From CBDHGY01 sp965263325 (lineage in GTDB: Bacteria; Pseudomonadota; Alphaproteobacteria; Caulobacterales; Hyphomonadaceae), in assembly GCA_965263325.1 (NCBI GenBank), contig CBDHGY010000002.1, positions 2,480,001 to 2,544,000 on the forward strand: 64,000 nucleotides of DNA, written 5' to 3'. Below are positions 23,897-32,875 of this stretch, piece by piece (position 1 is the stretch's first letter; each line of letters begins with the position of its first letter). The notes beneath the pieces were generated by a model that was not told the DNA's origin, did not search any database, and worked only from the letters and a program-made list of their open reading frames with translations. The position numbers and the translations under genes are program-made.

Positions 23897-25324
23897 GTGG
23901 ACGGAGTCGAGCAGCCAGCCCCGGCGGCCAATGGGGATACGGGCGCAAGTCGCTGGTATCATTCCCTTTCATTTCGCCTTTTTGCGCTGACCCTTGGTGC
24001 GATATTGCTCGTTGAATTGCTGATCTTTTTGCCATCGGCTTCCAATGAACGCAGCGCCTGGATCGAAACGCGTGTTGAAGCCGCGCGCACAGCCGCGCTT
24101 GCCTTGGATGCCGGGCCCTCCCGGATGATTTCGGCGGAGTTGTCTGACAAATTACTCGCAAGCGCAGAAGTGCTCGGTGTTGCTGAAATAGATGACGGCA
24201 TGCGGATCCAGTTGCTCCCGGCTCGAAACTGGCAAGGCGGTGAGATCATTCCGATTGACCTCACACGCAGCACGATGATGGGCTCAATGAGCGCGGCGGT
24301 TGGAACACTATTTGCGCCCAGTAACCGCGTTCTCCTGGTGCGCGCGAAAGGATCTGCCGAAGGGCGAACCATCGAAGTGTTGATGGCAGAAGAACCCCTT
24401 CAAGCGGAGTTATGGGGGTTTGCCTGGCGGATCCTTTTCTTGTCGCTGCTCATTTCCTTCGTCGTGGCGCTGTTCTTGTACGGCTTACTATACGGGCTGG
24501 TGGTGCAACCGATGCTACGCGTGACGGATGCGGTTGAGCAGTTTCGCGACGATCCCGGTAGCTGGACGCGCACGCTTCCGCCAACCGACCGGCGAGATGA
24601 AATTGGCCGCGCACAAAACGCACTCGCTGATATGGAGGAAGCTGTGTCTGAGAGCTTCCGCCAGCGCCGCCGACTGGCCGAGCTGGGTGAGGCGGTCGCT
24701 AAGATCACCCATGATCTGCGCAACTCGCTAAGCGCCGCGCAGCTTGTGTCTGATAGTCTTGCAAAATCAAAAGACCCGCGCGTGCAGACAGCGGCCCCCC
24801 GGCTCGAGCGCGCATTGAGGCGCGCCATCAAGCTTGCCACCCATACGCTGGAATATGGCAAGTCAGATACGCCCGAGACTCAGATCACCGAGTTTAGCCT
24901 GTTTGATTGTATCGAAGAGGCCGCGCTTGAGGGCATCAATGGCAGCGGCGCGGATGTGGATTGGGTAAACGATATTCCGCCAGCAACGCGGGTCACCGGT
25001 GATCCTGAACATCTTCACCGGATTGCCAGCAATCTCATCCGTAATGCGGCGCAGGCGATTGAAGGCGAGGGCGAAATCAGCGCCATATGGGAAGAGGGCG
25101 CGCTGCTGATTGCAGACAGCGGGCCGGGCCTGCCGGAGCGCGCGCGGGAAAACCTCTTTAAGCCATTTGCCGGCAGCTCGAAGCGCGATGGCACGGGCCT
25201 CGGCCTTGCGATTGCGCGTGATCTTGCACGCGCCATGGGCGGCGATCTGGAATTGGAATCCAGCGACGAAACCGGAACCGTGTTCCGGATCAGTTTTCGC
25301 TCAGACGAGAGTGGTGGCAATTGA
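23897..25324 (+). CDS. Membrane sensor histidine kinase
   Basis: The GTG at 23897 follows a weak GCAAG site; an alternative internal start cannot be excluded. The 475-residue protein has one membrane helix near 28-46, a periplasmic sensor of about 120 residues and a second helix near 178-200. HAMP follows (LVVQPMLRVTDAVEQF). The H-box is KITHDLRNSLSAA with His272, then N-box NLIRNAAQAIEG, G1 DSGPGLP and G2 GTGLGLAIARDLA. It should autophosphorylate and pass phosphate to a response regulator, but no regulator gene is adjacent, so it is an orphan kinase. The signal cannot be inferred. It begins about 130 bases from the divergent TIR fragment's start. Confidence 0.88.
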   Translation: MDGVEQPAPAANGDTGASRWYHSLSFRLFALTLGAILLVELLIFLPSASNERSAWIETRVEAARTAALALDAGPSRMISAELSDKLLASAEVLGVAEIDDGMRIQLLPARNWQGGEIIPIDLTRSTMMGSMSAAVGTLFAPSNRVLLVRAKGSAEGRTIEVLMAEEPLQAELWGFAWRILFLSLLISFVVALFLYGLLYGLVVQPMLRVTDAVEQFRDDPGSWTRTLPPTDRRDEIGRAQNALADMEEAVSESFRQRRRLAELGEAVAKITHDLRNSLSAAQLVSDSLAKSKDPRVQTAAPRLERALRRAIKLATHTLEYGKSDTPETQITEFSLFDCIEEAALEGINGSGADVDWVNDIPPATRVTGDPEHLHRIASNLIRNAAQAIEGEGEISAIWEEGALLIADSGPGLPERARENLFKPFAGSSKRDGTGLGLAIARDLARAMGGDLELESSDETGTVFRISFRSDESGGN

Positions 25325-25410
25325 CGGGCATAAGACCGGAACTTGCTCGTTTAAGACATGTTAAGCAGGCAGTTGAGCGGCATATTCGGCAAGAAGCCGG
25401 TCAAATTAAT

Positions 25411-26088
25411 TCAGGAGCCAGTGCTTTCGTTATCTGTCGACTCTGAGGGAGTATCTTCTAATGCAGGTAATTCCCTGCCAGTGCTCGTCAGAAATTCTTC
25501 AAGCTCTTCCTTGGTTTCTAAATACGTTTTTTCTGGGATCGGCTGATCTTCAGGAATTAAAACGAGGATGAGTGGATTCGGACGAACATCTAACATCGCT
25601 CCGGAGGCGAGATCGACGCCGAGCATGATGACACCGAACCCTGTCGCAGCTTGAGTTGAGGCTGCAGCAGCTCCGCTGCTGAGTGATGACCCAGTAAGCA
25701 ATGCAGGTAACAAAGTTGCGCCCGTATATAAGGTGTAGACGGACACATAAGCCGAAGCAGCAACAGCCACCGTTCCCGTAGCGCTTACCGCTGATCCGGA
25801 TTTTCCAAAGCCGCTTGTGATTTCGACCGTCGCAGGATGATAGCCCTCTTTTGTTACTGTGGTTACGAACTCAGATCTTCTGGACACATGGATATAGCAA
25901 GGCGTCGGTTCACATTCGTGATATTCCGGTTCACCGTCATCAGAGCCGCGCTTCAGATCAGTGGTTACAACCGCGCCTTCTGGATCGGTAACAATATGGA
26001 ATTTCACATTGGGGCCGCGCGTAACCGTTGCGCATGCGGTGGTCAGGATGCAGGCCAGCGCTGTTGCGAATAGTGTTTTTTTGGTCAT
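25411..26088 (-). CDS. PEGA-like domain lipoprotein
   Basis: The start at ATG 26088 gives MTKKTLFATALACILTTACA, a signal with lipobox LTTAC (Cys near residue 19); a start at 26118 adds ten charged residues and is less likely. The 225-residue protein continues with VKFHIVTDPEGAVVTTDL and then CYIHVSRRSEFVTTVTKEGYHPATVEI, the alternating-strand pattern of PEGA-type surface modules. A glycine/serine/alanine-rich stretch near 110-160 has one or two hydrophobic segments (VYTLYTGATLLPALLTGSSL). The acidic C-terminus ends in Ser, Thr and Glu. An outer-membrane or periplasmic role is likely; the partner is unknown. It converges with the histidine kinase. Confidence 0.75.
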   Translation of the reverse strand: MTKKTLFATALACILTTACATVTRGPNVKFHIVTDPEGAVVTTDLKRGSDDGEPEYHECEPTPCYIHVSRRSEFVTTVTKEGYHPATVEITSGFGKSGSAVSATGTVAVAASAYVSVYTLYTGATLLPALLTGSSLSSGAAAASTQAATGFGVIMLGVDLASGAMLDVRPNPLILVLIPEDQPIPEKTYLETKEELEEFLTSTGRELPALEDTPSESTDNESTGS

Positions 26089-26118
26089 GCGAAATCCCTC
26101 TCTCTTTCCTCGGACCAT

Positions 26119-26316
26119 CCTTTATAGGGATCATTAGAACTCAAATGAAGTCACGTTCACAATCATAACAAGGCGTTACGTGTCATTTCGAGTTTGATGA
26201 CATCATTGATTGATCTCAGTCAACCGGCTCCTTGCAGATACCTATACGTATGAAGTGATCGGAAATAATTCCTATTTTCTATTGACATTGGTTGCTGTAT
26301 TTCATATCTAAAGAGC
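26119..26316. other. AT-rich intergenic DNA
   Basis: The gap upstream of the possible orphan gene holds no convincing gene or promoter that I can name. It contains a short inverted pair TGTCAT (26181-26186) and ATGACA (26197-26202) around a ten-base spacer, which may be a decayed palindromic element or an operator, and the palindrome ATACGTAT near 26245. Together with the repeat further on, the whole 26.1-26.9 kb stretch is the largest low-information region of the window. Confidence 0.5.
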
Positions 26317-26754
26317 GTGAGAACAAAAAGCGAACATATTTCTCCAGCGCAGACGTTGTTTCTGCAATGGTATGCGCTGTGGGAAAGGGCGTTTGCGTTC
26401 GCGCGCACGGTGTCGCTTGCGCAATACCGCGATGCGCGTGGGGCTGCCGAAAAGGCTGAGATGCTAGAGGTGTGGTCGCGCTTCGCCTTGCTTTCTTTGC
26501 TCAGCCAGATTGCTGCGCTTGAAACAAACGGTTCGCCAAACACCAAAGACGATGCGCGTTATCTTGCGCATTTGCGCGCCATTGTCGGCGCGCTTGCTTT
26601 GCTGTGTTTACTCTCTGCAAAAATAAAGCGCGAAAGCGCGGGGCGGGTTAACGTATTTGCGTCGTCAGATTCCGTGAAACGCTGCAGGCGCATTCGAGCC
26701 CTCGGGGCTGACCTTCAGCCGATACAATCACCCTGGTTTCTCGACAGCGGCTAG
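26317..26754 (+). CDS. Hypothetical helical protein, GTG start
   Basis: This 145-codon frame begins at GTG 26317 with no clear ribosome site. Codon use supports coding: GC-rich third positions, with gcg, cgc and ctt common as in neighbouring genes. The product is helical (LFLQWYALWERAFAFARTVSLA and MLEVWSRFALLSLLSQIAALE) with a more hydrophobic segment near LAHLRAIVGALALLCLLSAKI and a basic C-terminus. I recognise no family. It sits alone between the PEGA-like lipoprotein and the Rieske oxygenase, just before a palindromic repeat. It may be a real orphan gene or a chance frame. Confidence 0.45.
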   Translation: MRTKSEHISPAQTLFLQWYALWERAFAFARTVSLAQYRDARGAAEKAEMLEVWSRFALLSLLSQIAALETNGSPNTKDDARYLAHLRAIVGALALLCLLSAKIKRESAGRVNVFASSDSVKRCRRIRALGADLQPIQSPWFLDSG

Positions 26755-26758
26755 ATCG

Positions 26759-26836
26759 TTGTCATCTCGGCCGATCCCGACGGGCAGAGAGCCGGGATCC
26801 AGACATTTGTTTCCCACGAGATATTCCGGGATGACA
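26759..26836. repeat. Extragenic palindromic repeat element with ~11-bp terminal inverted ends
   Basis: The element is bounded by TGTCATCTCGG at 26760-26770 and CCGGGATGACA at 26826-26836, which are inverted copies with one mismatch (10 of 11). Inside lies the motif AGAGAGCCGGGATCCAGACA near 26786-26805. This matches the style of GTCAT-C-CCGG...CCGGGATCCAGAC extragenic elements scattered in alphaproteobacterial intergenic DNA. No coding frame is evident through it. Only one copy was found by eye in this window. Confidence 0.7.
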
Positions 26837-26894
26837 TGAACACCCAAATGCTTCGTCAGTTGCTCTGGCGAAGGTACGCCCGCATGCGCGCCGC

Positions 26895-27998
26895 TCAGCT
26901 CATCCAGCGCAGCGTCTTCGGCTGGATCGGATTTTCAAACGGTCTCTCTTCCGTTTGCGCACTTGCCCATTCGCGTTTCAGCTGCTGGTACCATTTGGCC
27001 TGTATGTCGATGTCATCAATCCACATCATCGCTTTCTGATGGGCCATGCCGGTGTTTTGCAGATCAACCATATCTCCGTCCTGGCGAAGGAACTTTTTCG
27101 CCATGGGGATCGCGAACGGAATGGCGAGATTCAGAAGCGGCGCGCCGGTCCACCAGGTCAGCTGCGTGATGCGCGTGCGCTTCGGCCCTTCGGGTGTGAG
27201 GCAGGTAAGGGTGAGCAGGCGGGCTTTATCATTCGAAATGATTTCCCACCGAAAGCCCGGAAGCTGGAACTGGATTTCCGTCTCAACATTGCCGCCGAAC
27301 ACCCATTTATAGAGCTTCGAGTTGGAACTTGGCCGGTGGCGCGCAATCGCCCAACCACGCTCGCGCGGCTCGAAAGGTTTCTCTTTCAGTTTGAGGCCGA
27401 CAGAGGGCGGGCGCCACCACCACTGATTATGCACGAAGGGCACATGCGCCGGGTCCATAAGGCCGACAACCGCATCATCCATATGCGCGTTGAACACGTC
27501 CTCGATGATGAATTTCGGCTTATCCGGCAGCGGGCCAAATTCAGGCGGCGGGACAATCGGATCGGTCGGTCGCCGAAGATTGTGCGAGACATGAACATAG
27601 ACCGCGCCATTGGCTTCATGGATGGGATAGTGCGCGACCTTTACTTTCGATGGGTCATAGCTGTCGTGTTCGGTGAGGCTCGGCATCAGCTTGCAAACAC
27701 CGTCGCCTGTACCAAAGCGCCAGCCATGGTACGGGCATTGAAGGGTCCACTCGCCGCCTGTTTCGAGCTGCTTTCCTGCGCTGAGTGGTACGAGGCGGTG
27801 CGGGCAGATATCGCGCATGGCAAAGGGTTTGCCGTCTGGTGTGCGCCCAACAACCACTGGCTCGCCGAGGATCATTCGGCGATCCTGTTTGCCGGGTTTC
27901 AGATCGCGAGAGGCCGCTGCAAAGTACCAGCAATCGGTCAGGAAGCCGTCATCGGTGATCCCGGTTTTCGGGGCAGGGGGCGATTGCGTATCTGGCAT
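26895..27998 (-). CDS. Rieske aromatic ring-hydroxylating oxygenase, large subunit (VanA/PobA-like)
   Basis: The 367-residue protein has an N-terminal Rieske domain: RDICPHRLVPL and, about 20 residues later, LQCPYHGWRF, giving CxH and CxxH ligands of a [2Fe-2S] cluster. The catalytic domain begins around FNAHMDDAVVGLMDPAHVPFVHNQW, whose Asp and His pair suits the mononuclear iron site. Length and layout resemble the single-component-alpha class (vanillate demethylase or carbazole-like). It should hydroxylate or demethylate an aromatic substrate with electrons from a separate reductase, and no reductase is adjacent. The substrate is unknown. The alkyl sulfatase gene lies upstream in the same direction, 87 bases away. 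Confidence 0.9.
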   Translation of the reverse strand: MPDTQSPPAPKTGITDDGFLTDCWYFAAASRDLKPGKQDRRMILGEPVVVGRTPDGKPFAMRDICPHRLVPLSAGKQLETGGEWTLQCPYHGWRFGTGDGVCKLMPSLTEHDSYDPSKVKVAHYPIHEANGAVYVHVSHNLRRPTDPIVPPPEFGPLPDKPKFIIEDVFNAHMDDAVVGLMDPAHVPFVHNQWWWRPPSVGLKLKEKPFEPRERGWAIARHRPSSNSKLYKWVFGGNVETEIQFQLPGFRWEIISNDKARLLTLTCLTPEGPKRTRITQLTWWTGAPLLNLAIPFAIPMAKKFLRQDGDMVDLQNTGMAHQKAMMWIDDIDIQAKWYQQLKREWASAQTEERPFENPIQPKTLRWMS

Positions 27999-28085
27999 GG
28001 ATTGCCTGTGTAGCGCGAATGCGAGCGAACGGGAAGCGCGGCGCAGTTTCGGCCAGCGCGCCTATCCGACTTCGCACTAGGCCCC

Positions 28086-30086
28086 TTAAGGTTCCTGCGT
28101 ATTGAACCAAAACTCCGGCTGATCTAGCGCCCCAAAGAATGCGCCCAGTGCCGTCACATCGCCTTCGAGCTTGAGGTCCCCCGCCGCAATGAGAGCCGGC
28201 GGCGCAACCTCCTGTAATACCAACCGGTCCAGATTAGCGCGATCAAGTGTTGCAACCGCAACCGCCCCATCCTCCTCGGTGAGACGCGGCATCAAGATAG
28301 ACGGTCCTACATGTAGCGTAATTGTTTCACCGGTATCGGGAAAATTGAACTGAATGACGAACGGGTCGCGCGTGAGCTTATCCGGGTTAAACCGCGTCGC
28401 GAACGCATCGAAAAGCGACAGCGTCGGCACGGCCTTCAAGAAGTCTGCATTGCCGAGACGCGGCTCGCCAGTATTTGGAACACCATTGCGGAGTTCAGAC
28501 GCGCCGCCAAGATAGTAGCTCCGCCATGCGCCGCTTTCTGCCTGGAACCCAAGCTGCTCATAGCTTGCTGCGAGCCATTGCCGGGCTTCCGCATCGCTTG
28601 GATCAGCGAACACGGCGTGATTGAACAATTCTGCGGACCAGCGATAGTCGCCCTCGTTAAACGCAGCTTCGCCCTTGGCGAGAACAGCATCACGCCCGCC
28701 CATCGCCTCAACATACCGACCAGCAGTCTCTTCGGCAGGGCGTTTATTGTAGTCTGCCAAGACACCTCCCCACCATCCGAAATAATGTTGATAGACAGCT
28801 TTTGAATTGTGGTTGAGCGTGCCGTAATAACCGCGCGTATCAAACCGGTCCTTTTGAATTTTTGGCTCTGAGATATCCTCGGCGGCTTCCGTCATTGTTA
28901 ATCCAGAATTTGCGCGCCGCAGAGTTTGGTCATGGACATAGCGATAAACATCGCGTTGTCCGCGCAGAAATTTTTTGACTTTTTCAGGGCCCCAAGTTGG
29001 CCAATGGTGAGATGCGAACACATAGTCAGCCTCATCACCATAATTTGCCAGGACATAGTCTATCGCCTGGCTCCATTTGAGCGCATCACGAACTTTAGCA
29101 CCTCTGGGTGTCAGCACATTGTGGAAAGTAGCTGTTGCGACTTCGGCGGTACACAACGCGCGCTTTTCTGGAAGATAGAACATGAACTCAGCAGGTGCTT
29201 CGGTGCCCGCCGCATCTATGAATTCGAACGTAACGCCATCAATGACACGGCGTGTGCCGCGCCCCTCGATTTCTTCCGTTGGCAAGATCAAGCTGATCGT
29301 TCCGTTCGGCAGGCCTGGTCCTAGACCCGATCCAACATGCGCGGTTGTGCTTCGTTGAAGTACGTTTCCAAACATCAGCGCAGCCCGGCGCGACATGTGG
29401 TTCCCCGCGAGTAAGTTTTCAGCGACAGCGCTTTCCGAAAATCCAATCGGTGCCAGTACAGGAACGCCGCTCGCAACGTCTTCATCAGAAATGACGCCGC
29501 GCGCACCGCCAAAGTGGTCCGCATGAGAATGCGTATACAGAACACCGGTCACCGGACGCTCACCAAGTGTGTCATTCACCAGTTTTAAGCTGGCGGCGGC
29601 AGTCTCAACGCTGGTGAGAGGGTCGACAATAATCCAGCCGGTGTCGCCTTCAATGACACTCATCACCGAGAGATCGTAGCCGCGTACCTGGTAAACTCCG
29701 TCGCCGACTTTAAACAAGCCATGCTGGCCAGCGAGTTGGCTCTGGCGCCAAAGCGAGGGATTAACACTGGTCGGTGCCTTGTCATCCAGAAAATCGAACT
29801 GAGGAACTGACCAGACAATGTCTCCGCTCGCATTAAGGATCGCTGGGGATTCGATTGAAGCGAGGTATCCGCGCGCTGCGTCGTCAAAGTCCTCGCGATT
29901 ATTTATTGGCAATCTCTCCGCAACTTTCGCGTTCGCCATGGCCGTATATTCCGTAGCCTGACCTGCTGCCGGCGGATCACTCACAAACGCTTTCGCATCT
30001 CCCGTATCCACCCCCGTATTTGTTCCACCGCAAGCCGCAAGCAGAAGTGGTAACATGAGTATCAAAGCGGTTCTTTGCGAATACAT
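28086..30086 (-). CDS. Alkyl sulfatase (SdsA/YjcS-like), lipoprotein
   Basis: The 666-residue protein starts with a lipoprotein signal (LPLLLAACGG, Cys19) and then the SdsA1-type fold. The metallo-beta-lactamase motif THSHADHFGGARGV binds the zinc ions. GVYQVRGYDLSVMSVIEGDTGW precedes it, and the later ASHHWPTWG completes the metal site. A helical dimer region follows, and the C-terminus is SCP2-like (PTLSLFDAFATRFNPDKL). These enzymes cleave sulfate from medium-chain alkyl sulfates such as SDS so the alcohol can be used as carbon. A lipid-anchored form would act outside the inner membrane. It is upstream of the Rieske oxygenase on the same strand. Confidence 0.9.
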   Translation of the reverse strand: MYSQRTALILMLPLLLAACGGTNTGVDTGDAKAFVSDPPAAGQATEYTAMANAKVAERLPINNREDFDDAARGYLASIESPAILNASGDIVWSVPQFDFLDDKAPTSVNPSLWRQSQLAGQHGLFKVGDGVYQVRGYDLSVMSVIEGDTGWIIVDPLTSVETAAASLKLVNDTLGERPVTGVLYTHSHADHFGGARGVISDEDVASGVPVLAPIGFSESAVAENLLAGNHMSRRAALMFGNVLQRSTTAHVGSGLGPGLPNGTISLILPTEEIEGRGTRRVIDGVTFEFIDAAGTEAPAEFMFYLPEKRALCTAEVATATFHNVLTPRGAKVRDALKWSQAIDYVLANYGDEADYVFASHHWPTWGPEKVKKFLRGQRDVYRYVHDQTLRRANSGLTMTEAAEDISEPKIQKDRFDTRGYYGTLNHNSKAVYQHYFGWWGGVLADYNKRPAEETAGRYVEAMGGRDAVLAKGEAAFNEGDYRWSAELFNHAVFADPSDAEARQWLAASYEQLGFQAESGAWRSYYLGGASELRNGVPNTGEPRLGNADFLKAVPTLSLFDAFATRFNPDKLTRDPFVIQFNFPDTGETITLHVGPSILMPRLTEEDGAVAVATLDRANLDRLVLQEVAPPALIAAGDLKLEGDVTALGAFFGALDQPEFWFNTQEP

Positions 30087-30217
30087 TATTGCCTCCCGTA
30101 ACCAACGCCTCGAACGCGTTGTCTTTTCTTGTCACTATATTGGGGGCAGACGCGATGTACAGTTCCGGGCGCTGATCGCCAGTGACCGGAAGCCCGTAAC
30201 CGAGCCCTGAGGGAGAC

Positions 30218-30994
30218 TTAGGGATTTTCCGGTGTTGACGCGCAAAGCTGTTCTGCAAGATCACCCATCAGGATCGTTTCAGTAGGCCGCCGATCCGGAT
30301 CATCCATTTCGTCCACCGCTCTTTTGTTTGCCGCATGCAGCGCATCCAGCACAGCAAATGGCGCAGCGTCCGCATCATGCTCAACGACCAGAGTGAGCCG
30401 CATCTTCAGATCTGCAACGAGCTGAGTTTCGTGCGCGATATAGCCTTGGACATAGGGCAGCTGCTCGGTGAGTGATTCAGTCGCGTATCGGCGAAATGTT
30501 CGCGGGCCCGCACCTGAGGCTTCCATACAGAATACATGAGTGACCGGTTCTGGTGGGAGTTCCTCTGGAGCGGCGAACAGATTGGATAACTGACGGGACA
30601 GCTCTTGATCGCCTACCTCCAGAGCTGCGGTTTGTGTGGCCTTCAGCGCTTCAGCTTGCGCCGCACCGAGCGCGGTCTGCGCCTCTGTTTTGTTAAGCAG
30701 CGCCTGATTCAAACTGTTCGCAGCAGCCCGCAGGCGATTTGCCAATTCCTCGGTTCTGACAGCGTTTGAGCGGCGGACATTAGCAGTCTTTCGTCCGCCT
30801 TGCCCGGCGACCAGCCGTGCGCGCGAGAGCTCTTCCAGCTGATCTGCCAGTTCTACGAGTGCATCGGGGGTCATTTGGTCTGGAAAATCCGTGTCAGCCA
30901 CAGGAATTTCCGCACTCAAAGGGGCAATTTCGTCCTCACCGATGGCGGTTATTGGCGCGGCGAACGCAAATAATGTCACGAGAAGTGTGCGCAT
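30218..30994 (-). CDS. Secreted coiled-coil protein of unknown function
   Basis: The 258-residue product has a signal peptide (MRTLLVTLFAFAAPITAIG). A helical coiled region follows, near residues 45-130 (DALVELADQLEELSRARL and TEELANRLRAAANSLNQALL). Its C-terminal half (VTHVFCMEASGAGPRTFRRYA and ETQLVADLKMRLTLVVE) looks more globular. The last Cys, Cys248, is four to five residues from the end (LCASTPENP). I recognise no family. A periplasmic role is inferred from the signal. The gene is divergent from lepA; the shared promoter gap is 75 bases. Confidence 0.7.
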   Translation of the reverse strand: MRTLLVTLFAFAAPITAIGEDEIAPLSAEIPVADTDFPDQMTPDALVELADQLEELSRARLVAGQGGRKTANVRRSNAVRTEELANRLRAAANSLNQALLNKTEAQTALGAAQAEALKATQTAALEVGDQELSRQLSNLFAAPEELPPEPVTHVFCMEASGAGPRTFRRYATESLTEQLPYVQGYIAHETQLVADLKMRLTLVVEHDADAAPFAVLDALHAANKRAVDEMDDPDRRPTETILMGDLAEQLCASTPENP

Positions 30995-31069
30995 TGTCTC
31001 GAATGCTCCTACATTTGACGCAGCAAGCGGGCCTTTTTATAGCCGCCAGCCACTGATACAGGCAATTAC

Positions 31070-32875
31070 ATGACACCACGTGAGCGCATTCGCAACTTCT
31101 CAATCATTGCCCATATTGATCATGGGAAGTCGACCCTTGCTGACCGGCTGATCCAGACGTGTGGCGGCTTGTCGGAACGGGAAATGTCCGAGCAGGTGCT
31201 CGACAATATGGATATCGAGAAAGAGCGAGGGATTACCATCAAGGCGCAGACGGTGCGCTTGGAGTATAAAGCGCATGATGGAGAGATATATACGCTCAAT
31301 CTCATGGACACACCTGGCCACGTAGATTTCTCATATGAAGTCTCGCGCTGTCTGGCAGCATGTGAGGGTTCCCTCTTGGTGGTTGATGCGTCGCAAGGCG
31401 TTGAGGCGCAAACACTCGCAAATGTGTATCAGGCGATTGAACAGGATCATGAGATCGTTCCCGTTCTGAACAAGGTTGATCTGCCAGCCGCTGACATATT
31501 CCGCGTGTCTGAGCAGATTGAAGACGTGATTGGTCTTGATGCCACGGACGCTGTGCAGACCTCCGCGAAGACCGGGCTTGGAATTGAAGATGTGCTGGAA
31601 GCGATCGTAACGCGCTTGCCCGCTCCTCCAGAAGGCGACATCGACAAGCCGCTGAAGGCCGCGCTCGTGGACGCGTATTACGATCCATATATGGGCGTCG
31701 TGGTCATTGTACGCGTGGTCGACGGGTCGCTCAAAAAGGGTCAAAAAATCCAGATGATGGGCACGGGCGCAAAATATACGCTCGACCGTGTTGGAACGTT
31801 CAATCCGAAACCAACGGATGTTGATGCGCTCGGGCCGGGTGAAGTCGGCTTCCTCGTGGCGTCGATCAAGGAAGTGGCGGATTGCGCCATCGGTGACACG
31901 ATTACCGAAGACCGCCGCCAATGCGATGAGGCACTGCCCGGCTATAAGGAGGTCCAACCGGTGGTGTTCTGCGGGCTGTTCCCGATGGACGCGGCAAACT
32001 TTGATGATTTGCGCGCCGCCATGGGTAAACTACGCTTGAACGATGCAAGTTTCACCTGGGAAATGGAAACCTCAGCCGCGCTCGGCATGGGCTTTCGCTG
32101 CGGGTTCCTCGGGCTCTTGCATCTTGAGATCATTCAGGAACGTCTTAGCCGGGAATTTGATCTGGACCTGATCGCAACGGCGCCGTCCGTGGTCTACGAA
32201 TTAACGATGACCGACGGCACGGAGTTGGCTTTGCACAACCCGACCGACATGCCGGATGTCGTGAAAGTCTCCGAAATTCGTGAGCCGTGGATCGAAGCAA
32301 CGATCCTAACGCCTGATGAGTATCTTGGCGGCGTGTTGAAGCTTTGTCAGGATCGGCGCGGCATCCAGAAAGAGCTCACCTATGCCGGCACGCGTGCCAT
32401 GGTGAAGTATGAATTGCCGCTCAACGAGGTTGTGTTTGATTTCTATGATCGGCTGAAATCGATCTCTAAAGGGTATGCGAGTTTTGACTATGAGGTTGTT
32501 GGGCACAGGCCAGAAAATCTCGTGAAGATGCAGATTCTTGTAAACGAGGAACCGGTTGACGCGCTCTCCATGCTTGTGCACCGCGACCGCGCCGAGAGCC
32601 GCGGACGGCAAATGTGCGAGAGACTGAAAGATCTGATCCCGCGTCAAATGTTTAAGATCCCGGTGCAAGCGGCAATTGGCTCAAAGGTGATCGCACGAGA
32701 AACGATTTCTGCTATGCGCAAAGACGTTACGGCGAAATGTTATGGCGGCGATGCCAGCCGAAAGCGGAAACTGCTTGATAAGCAAAAGGCGGGCAAGAAG
32801 CGCATGCGCCAATTCGGCAAAGTCGAGATTCCCCAGGAGGCCTTTGTGGCCGCCCTGCGAATGGATGGCGACTAG
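31070..32875 (+). CDS. lepA: Elongation factor 4 (LepA), ribosome back-translocase GTPase
   Basis: The 601-residue protein has the full LepA layout: G1 AHIDHGKSTLADRL near residue 15, switch ERGITIKAQT, G3 DTPGHVDFSYE and G4 NKVDLPAAD. EF-G-like domains II, III and V follow, and the LepA-specific C-terminal domain reads AKCYGGDASRKRKLLDKQKAGKKRM. It acts on ribosomes and aids initiation or recovery from stalling. Its length is normal (about 600). Its stop overlaps that of the convergent TadE-like gene inside the four bases CTAG. Confidence 0.97.
   Translation: MTPRERIRNFSIIAHIDHGKSTLADRLIQTCGGLSEREMSEQVLDNMDIEKERGITIKAQTVRLEYKAHDGEIYTLNLMDTPGHVDFSYEVSRCLAACEGSLLVVDASQGVEAQTLANVYQAIEQDHEIVPVLNKVDLPAADIFRVSEQIEDVIGLDATDAVQTSAKTGLGIEDVLEAIVTRLPAPPEGDIDKPLKAALVDAYYDPYMGVVVIVRVVDGSLKKGQKIQMMGTGAKYTLDRVGTFNPKPTDVDALGPGEVGFLVASIKEVADCAIGDTITEDRRQCDEALPGYKEVQPVVFCGLFPMDAANFDDLRAAMGKLRLNDASFTWEMETSAALGMGFRCGFLGLLHLEIIQERLSREFDLDLIATAPSVVYELTMTDGTELALHNPTDMPDVVKVSEIREPWIEATILTPDEYLGGVLKLCQDRRGIQKELTYAGTRAMVKYELPLNEVVFDFYDRLKSISKGYASFDYEVVGHRPENLVKMQILVNEEPVDALSMLVHRDRAESRGRQMCERLKDLIPRQMFKIPVQAAIGSKVIARETISAMRKDVTAKCYGGDASRKRKLLDKQKAGKKRMRQFGKVEIPQEAFVAALRMDGD

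Noticed and set aside
25330..25402. GACCGG...CCGGTC inverted pair between the histidine kinase and the PEGA-like lipoprotein gene
   Set aside because: The arms are far apart with a large loop and no T-run, so neither a terminator nor an operator is supported.
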